Shown here one piece after another: positions 36,481 through 46,018 of a stretch of DNA of 64,000 nt; positions within the stretch are counted from its first letter, which is position 1, and the number at the start of each line of letters is the position of its first letter. The notes beneath the pieces are model-generated. The model was not told where the DNA came from. It did no database searches and saw only the letters and a program-made list of their open reading frames with translations. The stretch lies in contig JAGGNK010007559.1 of the NCBI GenBank assembly GCA_017590115.1, positions 570,076-634,075 of the forward strand, given 5' to 3'. A program made the translations under genes and the position numbers. The stretch is from Montifringilla adamsi (taxonomy: Eukaryota > Chordata > Aves > Passeriformes > Passeridae).

Positions 36481-37928
36481 CACGTGGTGAGCGTGGAGGT
36501 GTCGGGGAGGGAAGAACACAGTGCCTTGGGCAGTGCCTCACCCTGGCAGGGCTGTGCCACTTGCAGGAACCGCTGGAAGAAAATCAGCCCTGCATGGGAG
36601 CAGGGCCCAGGGAGCAGAGAACGGGCAGAGAGCAGGCAGAGGCACTGCCTGGCCCAGGGGGAAGGGGCAGCAGAGCAGGAGAAAGGGCAGCCACGGTGGT
36701 GGCAGGGGGAGGAGAGCAGGGCCGGCATGGACGGGGTTTCTCTGGGCAGAGGAATTCACCCGGCAGGAGCAGGGTGAGCAGCTGGCACGAGGGAAGCACA
36801 GAGAGGAGTAAAACACCATTAAGTGTAATAAGAAATGCAGTTAATCAATGAGCTCTGCAGCTGGGGATCAATGGGAGGCAGACACAGCCATCAGCTGAGG
36901 AAGCTGAGCGAGAGCCGCAGGCCGGGGGGAGCAGAGCCGGGATTAACCAAGCTGCACAGGAAGGGTCCCGGGCAGAGAGCAGAGCCGGGCTGCAGCCCCA
37001 GGGCTGACCCTGCTCTGCTCCACAGGGCTCAGAGCCCACCGAGGAGCAGAAGGAGGAGCCCAGGCTGAGCCCTGGCAAACACCACGAGATTCAGTAGCAG
37101 CGACCAGGGAATGGGGCCGGACCCCCTGATCATCACCCAGGGACGGCGCTTGTCTTTGGCTGCAGAGAGCAAGACACGGAGTCTTCCTCCCTGCTCTCAT
37201 CCTTTTGTCTCTCTCCTCACCTTGAGTGCTGGCCAGATCACTCCCCAAAGACCCCAGCATGGGAGGAGCTCGCTCTCAGCGTGGAACAGCTCACCCTCCC
37301 GAGAAGGAAGGGGCTGCACCAGCCCAGGTAAGCAGAGCTGCTGCTGAGTCAGGGCTTGCCCAGCCTTGAGCGGTGCCCCAGTGTCCCCCTGGCTGGAGCC
37401 ACCCGGCTGAGCCCCCGCACGGGAATTCCTCAAGAGGGAGTCTTGATTTTCAGCCCATGAGCAAATTTAGTGCTAGGAAAGGCAGACAGCAAGTGGGCAC
37501 AACCTCGGCTTCTGACAGCGCAGCCAGTGACTCAAGCTTGGAGCTGAGACCCTCCCCGGGCTCCATCACCCCCGCTCCTCCAGCCAGCCCGACCCCCGTG
37601 CCGAACAGCAGCGCCGTTCTCCGAGGCTGTCGCCCTCAGTCCTGAGCCCTGCTGCTCCCTTCCCACACTCGCCGAAGCTCGATGGCCACAGCCCGATCAC
37701 CCCGAGGCAGAAGGGAGGAGCAGCATGAGGAGAATCCTCAGGGAGGGCAGAGCAGGCACGGGGGCAGAGCTGACTCAGAGCGTTCCAGCCCGGGGCGGTG
37801 CTCGAGGAGGGGAAGGAAAGCAGCTGCTCCCCGAGATCCCTACCGGGATGGGCTCCCTTCTGCCACCGGGGTGAAATCTCACCCCTGATCCCGGGAGGTG
37901 ATCCCGGCCCTCCTGTTGCTCTGGACAC

Positions 37929-38120
37929 GGGCTCCATCCCTGCTCCATCCCCTCTCCATCCATGCTCCATCCCGGCTCCATCCCCTCTCCATCCCCTCTC
38001 CATTCCCTCTCCATCCCCTCTCCATCCCCGCTCCATCCCCTCTCCATCCCCGCTCTATCCCCTCTCCATCCCCGCTCTATTCCCTCTCCATCCCCTCTCC
38101 ATCCCGGCTCCATCCCAGCC
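37929..38120. repeat. 11-bp minisatellite (CTCCATCCCCT)n
   Basis: About 17 degenerate copies of CTCCATCCCCT. Some copies read CTCCATCCCCG or CTCTATTCCCT. Long frames through it in all phases are artefacts. Confidence 0.9.
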
Positions 38121-38206
38121 CCGCCGCTTCCGGGACCCTCCGGCCTCGCCCGCCCCGCCGCGGCCCCGCAGCGCCCCCTGCTGGCCCAATCCGGCCGCGC
38201 TGGGGG

Positions 38207-38246
38207 GGTCGGGGGTCCCTCCCGGGGTCCCTCCCGGGGTCCCTCC
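38207..38246. repeat. 12-bp tandem repeat GGGGTCCCTCCC, about 3 copies
   Basis: Short perfect-looking array in a GC-rich patch just right of the 11-bp minisatellite. Confidence 0.8.
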
Positions 38247-41048
38247 GAGCCCCCCCCCAGCAGGTAGCAGTTCCTCGGCTGGGCCCCGCGGGCACTGCCC
38301 GACCCTTCACTGCAGGGGCTGAGGGTAAGGGGTCATTTCGGGGGTCTCTTCAGACATCCCCACGCTGGAGAGCGAGTCCAGCCCTGCCGACGGAGCTGCC
38401 GGGACACCCCACAGCTCCCAATGCGGCTCCCGCGGGCACCAAGGCAGCAGCTCAGGGGTAGGAGTCGAACTCCTGCCTGCTGGTACCGGCAGCCAGCTCC
38501 TGCCCGAAGAGCCCCCCACAGCACTCAAAGCTCCTTTTCCCACCTCCTTCTTCTTTTCCAGCCCTCCCAAGCAGCTTGGCTGGAGCACCTTCCTCCCTCC
38601 ATCTGCTTCAGGGCTCGGGCCAAGTCCAGGGCTGCTCCCAGATCCATCCAACACCCTGGCAGCGCTGCCCTGCTCCTTGGTGCACACCCATCGCACCACG
38701 CACCTGCCCAGGTGCATCCCATCCCCAAGAGCTCCACACCTCCCCCCAGAGTCACCCCAGACCCCCAGGGATGCTGCAGCATCCCTGGCTCTGCTCCTGG
38801 GGCAGCATTAGGCTGTAGCAGAGGTTTTAGTAACACTGATCCTTAGCTTGTCCACTCCTTGGTGCTCAGCAGCTGCTTGCCCCAGCACTGCCCATGCAGC
38901 CACGTGCCACAGGGAGCTGCAGGTTTGCCTGTGGGGTGCTCAGCACATCACTTCTTCCAAAGGCTGGGAACAGGCTGGGACACCAAGAAGGACAGTTCCA
39001 CGAGCAGGAGATTTCTCTGGGCTCACGTTCTCCATTTGTAACCCCTTCATCAATCTTCATGGAGCTACCTGGTGCACGAATGCAGGGTGGACAGTGTCAG
39101 CCCCAGCAGGGACAGGGCTGACAGCTTGTGGTGGCCTTGGAACACAGCAATGTTTCCAAGGATGCAGGACTGGTGCCACCAGCCTGGAGCTGGAGCTCCA
39201 GAGGGTGCTGAGCAGGACGTGATGGGCCCAGAGCAGCCACGGCCCCTGGGGCACAGACACACACGGAACCAGCGCCTGGGGCGTTGTTAGTGCAAAATCA
39301 GCCCTTTCAGCTGGAGCTCGCAGCGGCCCCAGGCAGGGTGGCCAAAGGTGATGTTCTTTATCTGTGCCTCGTGCTCCTCAGATACCGATATCAAAATATG
39401 CCTGGAAACACTCCTGACATCCAGCATTCCTTGGAGATTGGCTCAGTGCTTCCTCCTGGCTCATCTCCTCCCTCCCTGAGGAGCGATGGACGCGATACAT
39501 TATCAGGACCTGCTGTTAGCAGCGGCACAGGGACTTGCTGATCCACCTCAGAACAGCTGAATATTTAGGACTTTCCCTGAGCTTGGCAAACAATAACATC
39601 TTTATCATGAGCCCTTTAAACCCTCAGTGCTGCCAGGAGGCTCTGTCCTCACTAAAGGACAGTATTGAACTCAGGGCAACACACGCAGATAAAAAAACAG
39701 TTCCTTGAGTAAACATCAGTGCTGGGCTGGCAGAGAAGGTGCTGGGCTGGCAGAGAGGCACACCGAGCTGAGGGAGAGCAGTGTGGGCTGGCAGACAGCA
39801 GAGCTGGGGTGCTGTTAGTCCAGCCCTCCGTTAGCAGGAGGGATGGCTCAGGGCTGGGATCGCAGGGCTGGGGGCTCAGGGCAGGATCCACCCCAGCATT
39901 TCACTGCCTGCAAATGCCCCAGGCTGCACTCCCAGCTGCTGTCAGCCCTGAGGACCCTGCTGGGATCCCTTGGTGCTCTGGCAGTGTTCTTGCAGGATTG
40001 TCCCATGTCACACCAGGGAAACACCCACACTGGAAGCGACACCAACGCCCTCTGACAAATCAGTCCAGGTGGGAATACTTGAGATGCTTAGGACTACAAA
40101 GAGGCTGTCACTCCATACAGGAAAAACAAACCCATGTGCCTAAGACTCATCTACCCAGCCCAGTCTTGGGGAGAAACATCAAGGAATGACCCCAGACAGG
40201 GCAGGGAAAACCAGGTGGAGACAGCTCTGCTTGGTGAGGAGAGGGTGGCAGGCAGTTAGGAAGCAAAGCACCGAGGAATAAATCTGCAACCTGAGCAGAG
40301 GAACATCAGCAAAGACATAAAGGTTGTGAGTTCAGAGCCCAGGGAACCAAGGCAACCTCTGTTACATAACTCTACAAAAGCCTTAAACTCCGTTTTTCTG
40401 AGAAACGAGTCGTCAGCAATGATTAAACCCCAGAGAAGCCATAAACCAGCAGATATTGATAGGGATGCTGATACAGCGAAGCTCAGCAGTGCACGAGCAG
40501 AGGAGGGTCACCCGTGGAGAGCAGCAGAGCGCAGTGGGACACGGGGCTTCAGAGCTGGGCTCACCCTCAGGAGCATCTCTGGGGGTCATGAATCCAAGCA
40601 TGAATTGACGCATGGTCAGAATCCAAGGAAGAGCCTCCTTCTCCAGTGAGCAGCTCAACAAAGCCACACTGGAAAGCTGTGGGTAAATCCAAGCCCCTCC
40701 CTGAGCCTCGGAGCCTCCATCTCAAGGTGGACAAGCAGTCCTGGGGCGTGAGCTGCCTTCTGAGGCTGAGCTGCTGAGCACAGAGCAGGGCACCGAGAGC
40801 CAGGAGTGGGGACAGGACACCACGGTGGGCTGAGAGGGACAGGGGGCTGTGGAGGCAGGTTCCCAGCCTCCCACCACACCAGGAACCTCCCTGTTCACAC
40901 CAGAACAGCACCACCGCTGCTGAGGGAAGATGCAGATTTGGTGTTTGACCCAGAAAGAACTTTAAGATAATCTACTGCAGAGAGACAAACAACAGACACT
41001 TGTCCTGATAGCAAATGCTGGCTGAAGCCACACACCCGATCAGCAACT

Positions 41049-41136
41049 GCAGGATTAGATAAGGACTGAACTTGGTCCCATCCTGCACGTATTAATGCGA
41101 GCTCTCCGGACACCTGGGCTGTTCCAGCTCAAGGGC
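41049..41136 (+). promoter_or_regulatory. Candidate ENPP7 proximal promoter / 5' UTR with GATA site
   Basis: TTAGATAAGG at about 41,055-41,064 is a good GATA-factor site, and another GATA core (AGATAATC) lies near 40,965. ENPP7 is an intestinal and bile-duct enzyme in mammals and GATA4/6 drive many enterocyte genes, so the site fits. No TATA box is clear. An in-frame upstream ATG lies at 41,095. The transcription start is not known. Confidence 0.3.
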
Positions 41137-41383
41137 ATGAAGATGCTCCTGTCACTGGGGCTGCTCTTTGCTGCCCTGTCCTTGGGAAGATGCATCCCCC
41201 TGCAGCAGGCGCCCAACCGCAGCAAACTCCTCCTGGTGTCCTTCGACGGCTTTCGCTGGAACTACGACCAGGACGTGGACACCCCCAACCTGGACACCAT
41301 GGCTGCAGATGGGGTGAAGGCCAAGTACATGACTCCTGCCTTCGTCACCCTCACCAGCCCCTGCCACTTCACGCTGCTGACCG
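41137..41383 (+). CDS. ENPP7: ENPP7 exon 1
   Basis: Encodes the signal peptide, the first metal ligand (D37 in SFDGF) and the nucleophile T73. It ends in phase 1 at CTGACCG before a GTGAGT donor. The split Gly codon completes the LLTGRY junction with exon 2. Confidence 0.95.
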
Positions 41384-44300
41384 GTGAGTGCCCCGGCCGG
41401 GGCCACGGGAGCTGCACGGGCGCTGGGGAAGGGCAGGGTTGTCACTGTCATATTGTACGAAAAATCCCTTTGCTAGGATTTTTTTCCTGAGGAGATGAGA
41501 AACCTCAGAGGAAAAGAAAAACAATAATTATCTGCTGCTGTGGAATGCATCAGGTGCATCTTTGATTGGTCCATGTGCATTGTTTCTACTTAATGACCAA
41601 CCATGGTCCAGCTTGTGGACTCTCTGAGAGTCATGAGCTTTCTTTATGATTTCATTCCATTCCATTCTTTTCTAGCCTTCTGATGCTTTCCTTTCTCTAT
41701 TCTTTTTAGTATAGCTGTAGTATAGCATTTTAATATAACATCATAAAATAATAAATCAGCCTTCTGAAACATGGAGTCAAGATTCTCATTTCTTCCCTTG
41801 TCCTGAGACCCTTGAACACAACCACACAGGGTCAGGGCTTAGGGGCCAGTGAAGGACATGAGGTCAGGAGCCATTCAGACCATCCTGACCCAGCAGCACA
41901 CGCAGCTTCAGAGCAGACAGGCAAGAGATGCAGAAATGGTAGATTTAAACCAGACACAAAGAAATTCCTCCCTGTGAGGGTGGTGAGGCACAGATTTCTC
42001 CATCCCTGGAAATGTCCAAGGCCAGGTTGGACGGGGCTTGGAGTCAGCCTGCTCCGGTGGAAGGTGTCCCTGCCCATGGCAGAGAGGTGGAATGGGATGG
42101 TTTTTCAGGTCCCTCCCAACTAAAACCATTCTGGGATTCCATGAACTGAACCTGTATTTATCAAAGGTAAATAGCACAAGACCAACTCGATAGCCTCCTT
42201 TGATAAGATAAATTATTTTTAAACAAGGGAGATGCTCTAAATTTAATCTTTCTGGACTTGAGTAGTGCACTTGATACAGTGCCACATGGGAAATCATTAG
42301 TTAAGATGGAGAAGATGAAGATTAGCACAAAATCTGTAATGTGGGGAAGTGAGAGGCTACGGGAGGAGGACAGAGTGGATGCTGAGAGGAGATTGTCAAG
42401 CTGGAGGGAGGGCACCAGGGGAATTCCTGAAGAATCGATTTTGGAGCCAATCTTATTTAAGATTTTAATTAATAACCTTGGCATGAAAGAGTGGAGCATG
42501 CTAATGAAATCTGCTGATGGGCAAAAGCAGGGCGGCAGCGTCAATACAAGGGAGGATGGGGATGTCGTGCAGAAGGGACTGCGCAGTCTTCAGGACCAGA
42601 ATAACAAAAATAGCACAAAATGTAGGAGTCAAAGTGCATCTCTCCCTTCTAATGGAAACTTCTGCTCACTGACCTCGCAGACTGCGAGCAACAGCGAAAG
42701 TGAAACACCATGTGGTTAGATACACCCAGGATAATGGGAACCTGCCCGTGCCCAGAGGGCAGCAACCACTGCAGGTGCTGCCAGTGCCTGGCTGGGTCCA
42801 GGTGAGACCCACCAGACATCAACTAACCCACATGGGAAGCAGCAGTCCCCCAGCATCTCCCTCCCTGCCCTGGGACCCCAGCTGGGAGAGGGCAGGGGTA
42901 GGAAGGGGAGGCCAAAGGTCCCCTCCGCCCTACACCAGTGTGGGGGTGAGACCCCCCAGCACAGCCTGGCTCACGCCCTCCTCTCATCTCTCCCATAGGG
43001 CGGTACCTGGAGAACCACGGGGTGATCCATAACATGTGGTTCAACACCAAAACGGGTGTGAAACTGCCCTACTACACCACACAAGGCATAAGCAGCTGGT
43101 GGGACAACGGCAGCCTCCCCATCTGGATCACTGCCCAGAGACAGGCAAGTGTGGCACCTCCTCACACACAGACCCTGCATAGACCCACCCAACCTGCCAT
43201 CCCCCGGGAAAAGCTACAGGCAAGCCAGGATCCCTAGTGGCCGTGAGATCCCAGCCTCCCTATGAACGTCAGGCTAATTAGACCAGCAAAAAACTGAAAT
43301 CCCCAGACTCTGGCAGGAATAATTATGAACATTCTACTAAAAATAGCAAAAAATAATAGATGCATTTTGGCTTTATTAAGACATCAATAAAGCAGGTTAT
43401 CCTGCTCCTGTTTAAAGAAGCCTCAGCCAGTTCCTCAGGGAGCATCCTGAGCCTGGGAGCCCCACACAGCCCGAGGCACATCCAGGGCAACTGGGTGGTG
43501 GCAGCTATAGGGGCCACTCCCCTGGAACTGCAGCAAGCCCAGCAGGCCTGGAATCTGGCTTTGAGGCAGGACATGAACCCCAGCCCAAGACCTTTGCCCA
43601 CATTTGCCTGACAATTGCCTCCTCTGACTTCAGTAAAACACACCTTAATATCTTGATGGTCAAGAGGTGGAGGGCCCATGCAAGGTGCAAATGGGTCACT
43701 GGTTCCAAAGTTTTAACTGGTGTTAAAACACAGTGAAGGGACCAGGTGCAAGGGCAGTGCTTTCAATTAATCACTTTTAATTGGCAATGAGCAAACCTCA
43801 TTAGAGGCAGAAGTAGACATTAGGGACTGAATGAACTAATCGTGTAAGGAGGTGGCTGCACTGACAGATGGAAGGATGCTGCCGAGAGTTCAGGTGAGTT
43901 TATGGAATGCCTCCACTCACAGGGTTTGAAGACAGGCTCTATCCACTTCCCTGGAACCAAAGCGAAATACCAAGGAGAAGAAGTGTACAAGAAGTTGGTG
44001 GAACCCGCATTGTTCAACTACAGCAACGAAACCAACTGGAGGCAGAGCATCGACACCGTCATGGAGTGGTTCACAGTGGACAACCTCGACTTCATCACGC
44101 TCTACTTTGGAGAGCCAGACTCCTCAGGACACAAGTTCGGCCCTGAATCCACACAGAGGAAAAACATGATCAAGCAGGTGGACAGAACCGTCGGCTACTT
44201 GAGGCAGCGTATCCGGGAAAGCGGCCTGGAGTCAACCCTCAACCTCATCATCACATCCGACCACGGCATGGAGACCGTCCTGAAAACCGACGAGATTCAC

Positions 44301-46018
44301 CTCCGCACCGTCAGCAACTTCACCTTCGAAGACATTGACTTCGAACTCCTAGATTATGGACCAAATGGACTCCTGGTGCCAAAGGAAGGGAAATTGGAGC
44401 ACGTGTACTCAGTCCTGAAAAACGCCCACCCAAAGCTGCACGTTTACAAGAAGGAAGAGTTTCCAAAGAGGTTCCACTACGCCAACCATTCCCGGATCAC
44501 CCCGCTTTTGCTGTACAGCGATCCAGGCTACGTGATCCACGGGGTAAGGTGTATGCTCAGGCATATCCTGCTGTCCTTTGCCATGTGCCTCTCACTCCTC
44601 TCCTCCCACTCCAGCACCCTCCCAGCTTTAGGCCTTCGTGTTAAATGGTCTCCATACACACAGATATAAATTTCAGCTCTTTGTGTAAAGATCTTCTCTG
44701 CTGTTGAGAAGAGAAAGTATCCAGAAACCTTGGAGTAGGAGTTGCATGAATGCAGAATATCCAATGCAGAATATCCATTGTAGAATATCCAGTGTAGAAT
44801 ACCCAATGCAGAATTTCCTAGCCTGACTTAAGGAAAGGCCCAGCATCAAGGGCAGCAGGCAGCTTCCCATTGGAAGCTCCTCAGTACAACAAAATTTGGC
44901 TGTGCCAACGTTTAGGGAGGGAACTTGCAGGATGTAATTGCTTGGGAGCTGTGTCTGGAGGCACCTCTGGATTCTGCAGAGTTTAACACCAACAGATCAA
45001 CTCCCAAAACTGAAAGGAACTGACCAGACCACAAAAGCCCAGAGCTGCAGAGCACAGTGCAGGAGGTGGGAGAGGTGGGGCGTGTGGGGGGCAGCGGGGC
45101 TGGGGTGGTCACATTCCTGCTCTCCCCTCCAGAGGTACAAGGTCCAGTTCAATAAAGGGGAACACGGTTTTGACAACGAGGCCATGAACATGAAAACCAT
45201 CTTCCGTGCCGTGGGACCGGCCTTCAAGAAGGGGCTGGAGGTGGAGCCCTTCGAAAGTGTCAATGTCTACGCCCTCCTCTGCGAGCTGCTGGGCATCACC
45301 CCCGAGCCCCATGACGGCTCCCTGGAGGTCACCAAGCCCATGCTGAGAGAAGACACGGACAATGGCAATGGCAATGGCGATGGCAATGGCAATGGCAGCA
45401 ATGGTGAGCAGCGGGAGTCATGGGGGCAGGGGAGTGGCAGCAGGCAGTGACAGTGGGCACTAGGAACAGCAACAGCCACCAGAAGTGGCAATGGGCACCG
45501 GGAGCGCACCGGGAGGCCACCGGGAGCGGCATCGGGGGCGGCAATGGGCACCAGGAGCGGCAATGGGCACCGGGAGGGCACCGGGGGCGGCAATGGACAC
45601 CAGGAGCGGCACCGGAGCGGCACCGGACACCGGGAGCCCTCCGCTCCGCCAGGATTCCCGCGGGAACAGCGACACCTGGCGGCCGCCGCCGCTCCCGCCA
45701 CCGCCCGGCGGCTCCGGGCACCGGGCCGTGCCCCCCCATCCCCGCCGCCCCCTCCGCCGCTTGGCTCCCGCGCTCGGTAACCGGGCAGAGGTCACCGTGG
45801 CACCGGGGCGGAGCTGCTCCCGGCCGGGTGGAGGGAGCAGAACGGGTGGCAGGAGGTGACAGTCACCCGCCACCGGTGGGTGCCGGCCCCGGGGCAGGGC
45901 TGGCACTCACCCCGCTCTCGGCACCGCAGGTTCCGGTCCCTCTCTCCACCCCGCCGAGAAGCTGCCGCTGATGCTGGGACTCGCTGTCCTTCTGGGATGC
46001 TGGGGAGGAGTTTTCTAA
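41137..46018 (+). CDS. ENPP7: ENPP7, alkaline sphingomyelinase (five coding exons)
   Basis: Ectonucleotide pyrophosphatase/phosphodiesterase family member 7, the gut brush-border alkaline sphingomyelinase that hydrolyses sphingomyelin to ceramide and phosphocholine. Joined exons 41137-41383, 42999-43144, 43923-44543, 45133-45403 and 45930-46018 give 1,374 nt and 457 aa, against 458 in human. The product has a signal peptide (residues 1 to about 19), the nucleophile T73 in the FVTLTSP motif, and metal ligands D37, D197, H201, D244, H245 and H349. All expected catalytic residues are present. Sequons include N27, N163, N166 and N263. The hydrophobic end LPLMLGLAVLLGCWGGVF (440-457) fits a membrane or GPI-type anchor. 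I chose the ATG at 41,137 because it starts directly with the signal peptide. The upstream in-frame ATG at 41,095 would put a polar stretch before it. Intron 2 uses a GC donor. Confidence 0.96.
41434..41439. repeat. Target-site duplication, left copy (CAGGGT)
   Basis: Identical to 41,827-41,832 and immediately outside the LTR TG end. Confidence 0.85.
41440..41826 (+). mobile_element. Solo LTR of an endogenous retrovirus (class II / ERVK-like)
   Basis: A 387-bp element with TG...CA ends (TGTCACTGTC to AACCACA), flanked by the perfect 6-bp duplication CAGGGT at 41,434-41,439 and 41,827-41,832. A 6-bp duplication is typical of class II (betaretrovirus-like) elements. The AATAATAAATCAGCC motif is a polyadenylation-signal region as expected in R. 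I recognise the sequence type from songbird genomes, but the exact family name is not certain. No gag, pol or env is present, so it arose by LTR-LTR recombination. It lies in ENPP7 intron 1 in the sense orientation. Confidence 0.85.
41827..41832. repeat. Target-site duplication, right copy (CAGGGT)
   Basis: Identical to 41,434-41,439 and immediately outside the LTR CA end. Confidence 0.85.
41937..42146 (+). mobile_element. CR1 LINE 3' end (sense)
   Basis: Matches the well-known avian CR1 3' region: CCCTGTGAGGGTGGTGAGGC, then CCATCCCTGGAAATGTCCAAGG, GGAAGGTGTCCCTGCCCATGG, and ends CCATTCTGGGATTCCATGAA, close to the CR1 terminal octamer repeat. It is 5'-truncated as most CR1 copies are. It lies in ENPP7 intron 1. 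Confidence 0.85.
42147..42640 (+). mobile_element. Decayed CR1/L3-like reverse transcriptase fragment
   Basis: A translated frame from about 42,237 contains LDLSSALDTVPHGKSL, RGIPEESILEPILFKILINN and a degraded ADD-type box (SADGQKQGGSVNT). These align with the CR1 reverse transcriptase order of DFSKAFDTVPH, SGVPQGSVLGPVLFNIFIND and FADDTKLGG. The metal-binding Asp pair of the ADD motif is broken (SADG) and there are indels, so it is dead. It is more diverged than the CR1 3' end on its left and in the wrong order relative to it, so the two are separate insertions. Confidence 0.75.
42999..43144 (+). CDS. ENPP7: ENPP7 exon 2 (ends at a GC donor)
   Basis: The acceptor CTCTCCCATAG precedes GGCGGTACC. 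The exon encodes residues 83-131, ending ITAQRQ. The donor is CAG|GCAAGT, a textbook GC-AG intron, because no GT donor keeps the frame into exon 3 (GLKTGS). N119 is a possible glycosylation sequon. Confidence 0.93.
43145..43922 (+). other. ENPP7 intron 2 (778 bp, GC-AG)
   Basis: Begins GCAAGT and ends CACTCACAG. It contains an AT-rich stretch at about 43,310-43,400. No repeat is recognised inside. Confidence 0.85.
43923..44543 (+). CDS. ENPP7: ENPP7 exon 3
   Basis: Phase-0 exon encoding residues 132-338. It holds FGEPDSSGHKFGPES (D197, H201) and IITSDHGM (D244, H245), so it carries most of the catalytic domain. It ends YVIHG before GTAAGG. Confidence 0.96.
44749..44818. repeat. 14-bp tandem repeat (AATGCAGAATATCC), about 5 copies
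   Basis: Degenerate head-to-tail copies in ENPP7 intron 3, some with TTGTAGAATATCC. Confidence 0.85.
45133..45403 (+). CDS. ENPP7: ENPP7 exon 4, with coding AATGGC repeat
   Basis: The acceptor CTCCCCTCCAG precedes AGGTACAAG. It encodes the last metal ligand H349 (KGEHGFDN) and the FRAVGPAFKKGLEVEPFESV block. Its 3' end is a hexanucleotide repeat (AATGGC/GATGGC) giving Asn-Gly repeats at residues 414-428, running directly into the GTGAGC donor. Confidence 0.94.
45361..45403 (+). repeat. In-frame hexanucleotide repeat (AATGGC)n in ENPP7
   Basis: About seven copies of AATGGC, one of them GATGGC and one GGCAGC. It encodes (Asn-Gly)n in the linker between the catalytic domain and the C-terminal anchor. 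Confidence 0.9.
45404..45929 (+). repeat. ENPP7 intron 4: CpG-rich minisatellite intron
   Basis: A 526-bp intron of which about 45,480-45,640 is a degenerate repeat near GGCAATGGGCACCGGGAGC (about 19 bases), followed by a CG-dense segment to about 45,860. The GGCAAT core is the same as the repeat in exon 4, so the two arrays probably share an origin. Confidence 0.75.
45930..46018 (+). CDS. ENPP7: ENPP7 exon 5 and stop codon
   Basis: The acceptor GGCACCGCAG precedes GTTCCGG. The frame gives the Gly-Ser-Gly-Pro linker and the hydrophobic C-terminal segment, ending TTC TAA at 46,018. The tail fits the position and character of the anchor in mammalian ENPP7. Confidence 0.9.

Larger units (their letters stand above)
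1..41094. other. Gene-less left flank (intergenic, or introns of a minus-strand gene)
   Basis: I see no coding exon here on either strand. The many open frames are long only because the DNA is GC-rich or repetitive. None shows a recognisable domain, and none chains to another frame through matched splice sites. What it does hold is listed separately: minisatellites, homopolymers, CpG-rich patches (strongest at 20.5-21.35 and 22.2-22.65 kb) and AT-rich islands. In human the corresponding interval between RBFOX3 (minus strand) and ENPP7 is a large gene desert, so this may be that desert or the 5' non-coding part of RBFOX3. That link is synteny-based inference. Confidence 0.6.

Noticed and set aside
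37775..38461. Ser-Pro-Leu-His type repeat frames
   Set aside because: Created by the 11-bp minisatellite, which reads open in all three phases, the mark of a repeat and not of a protein.
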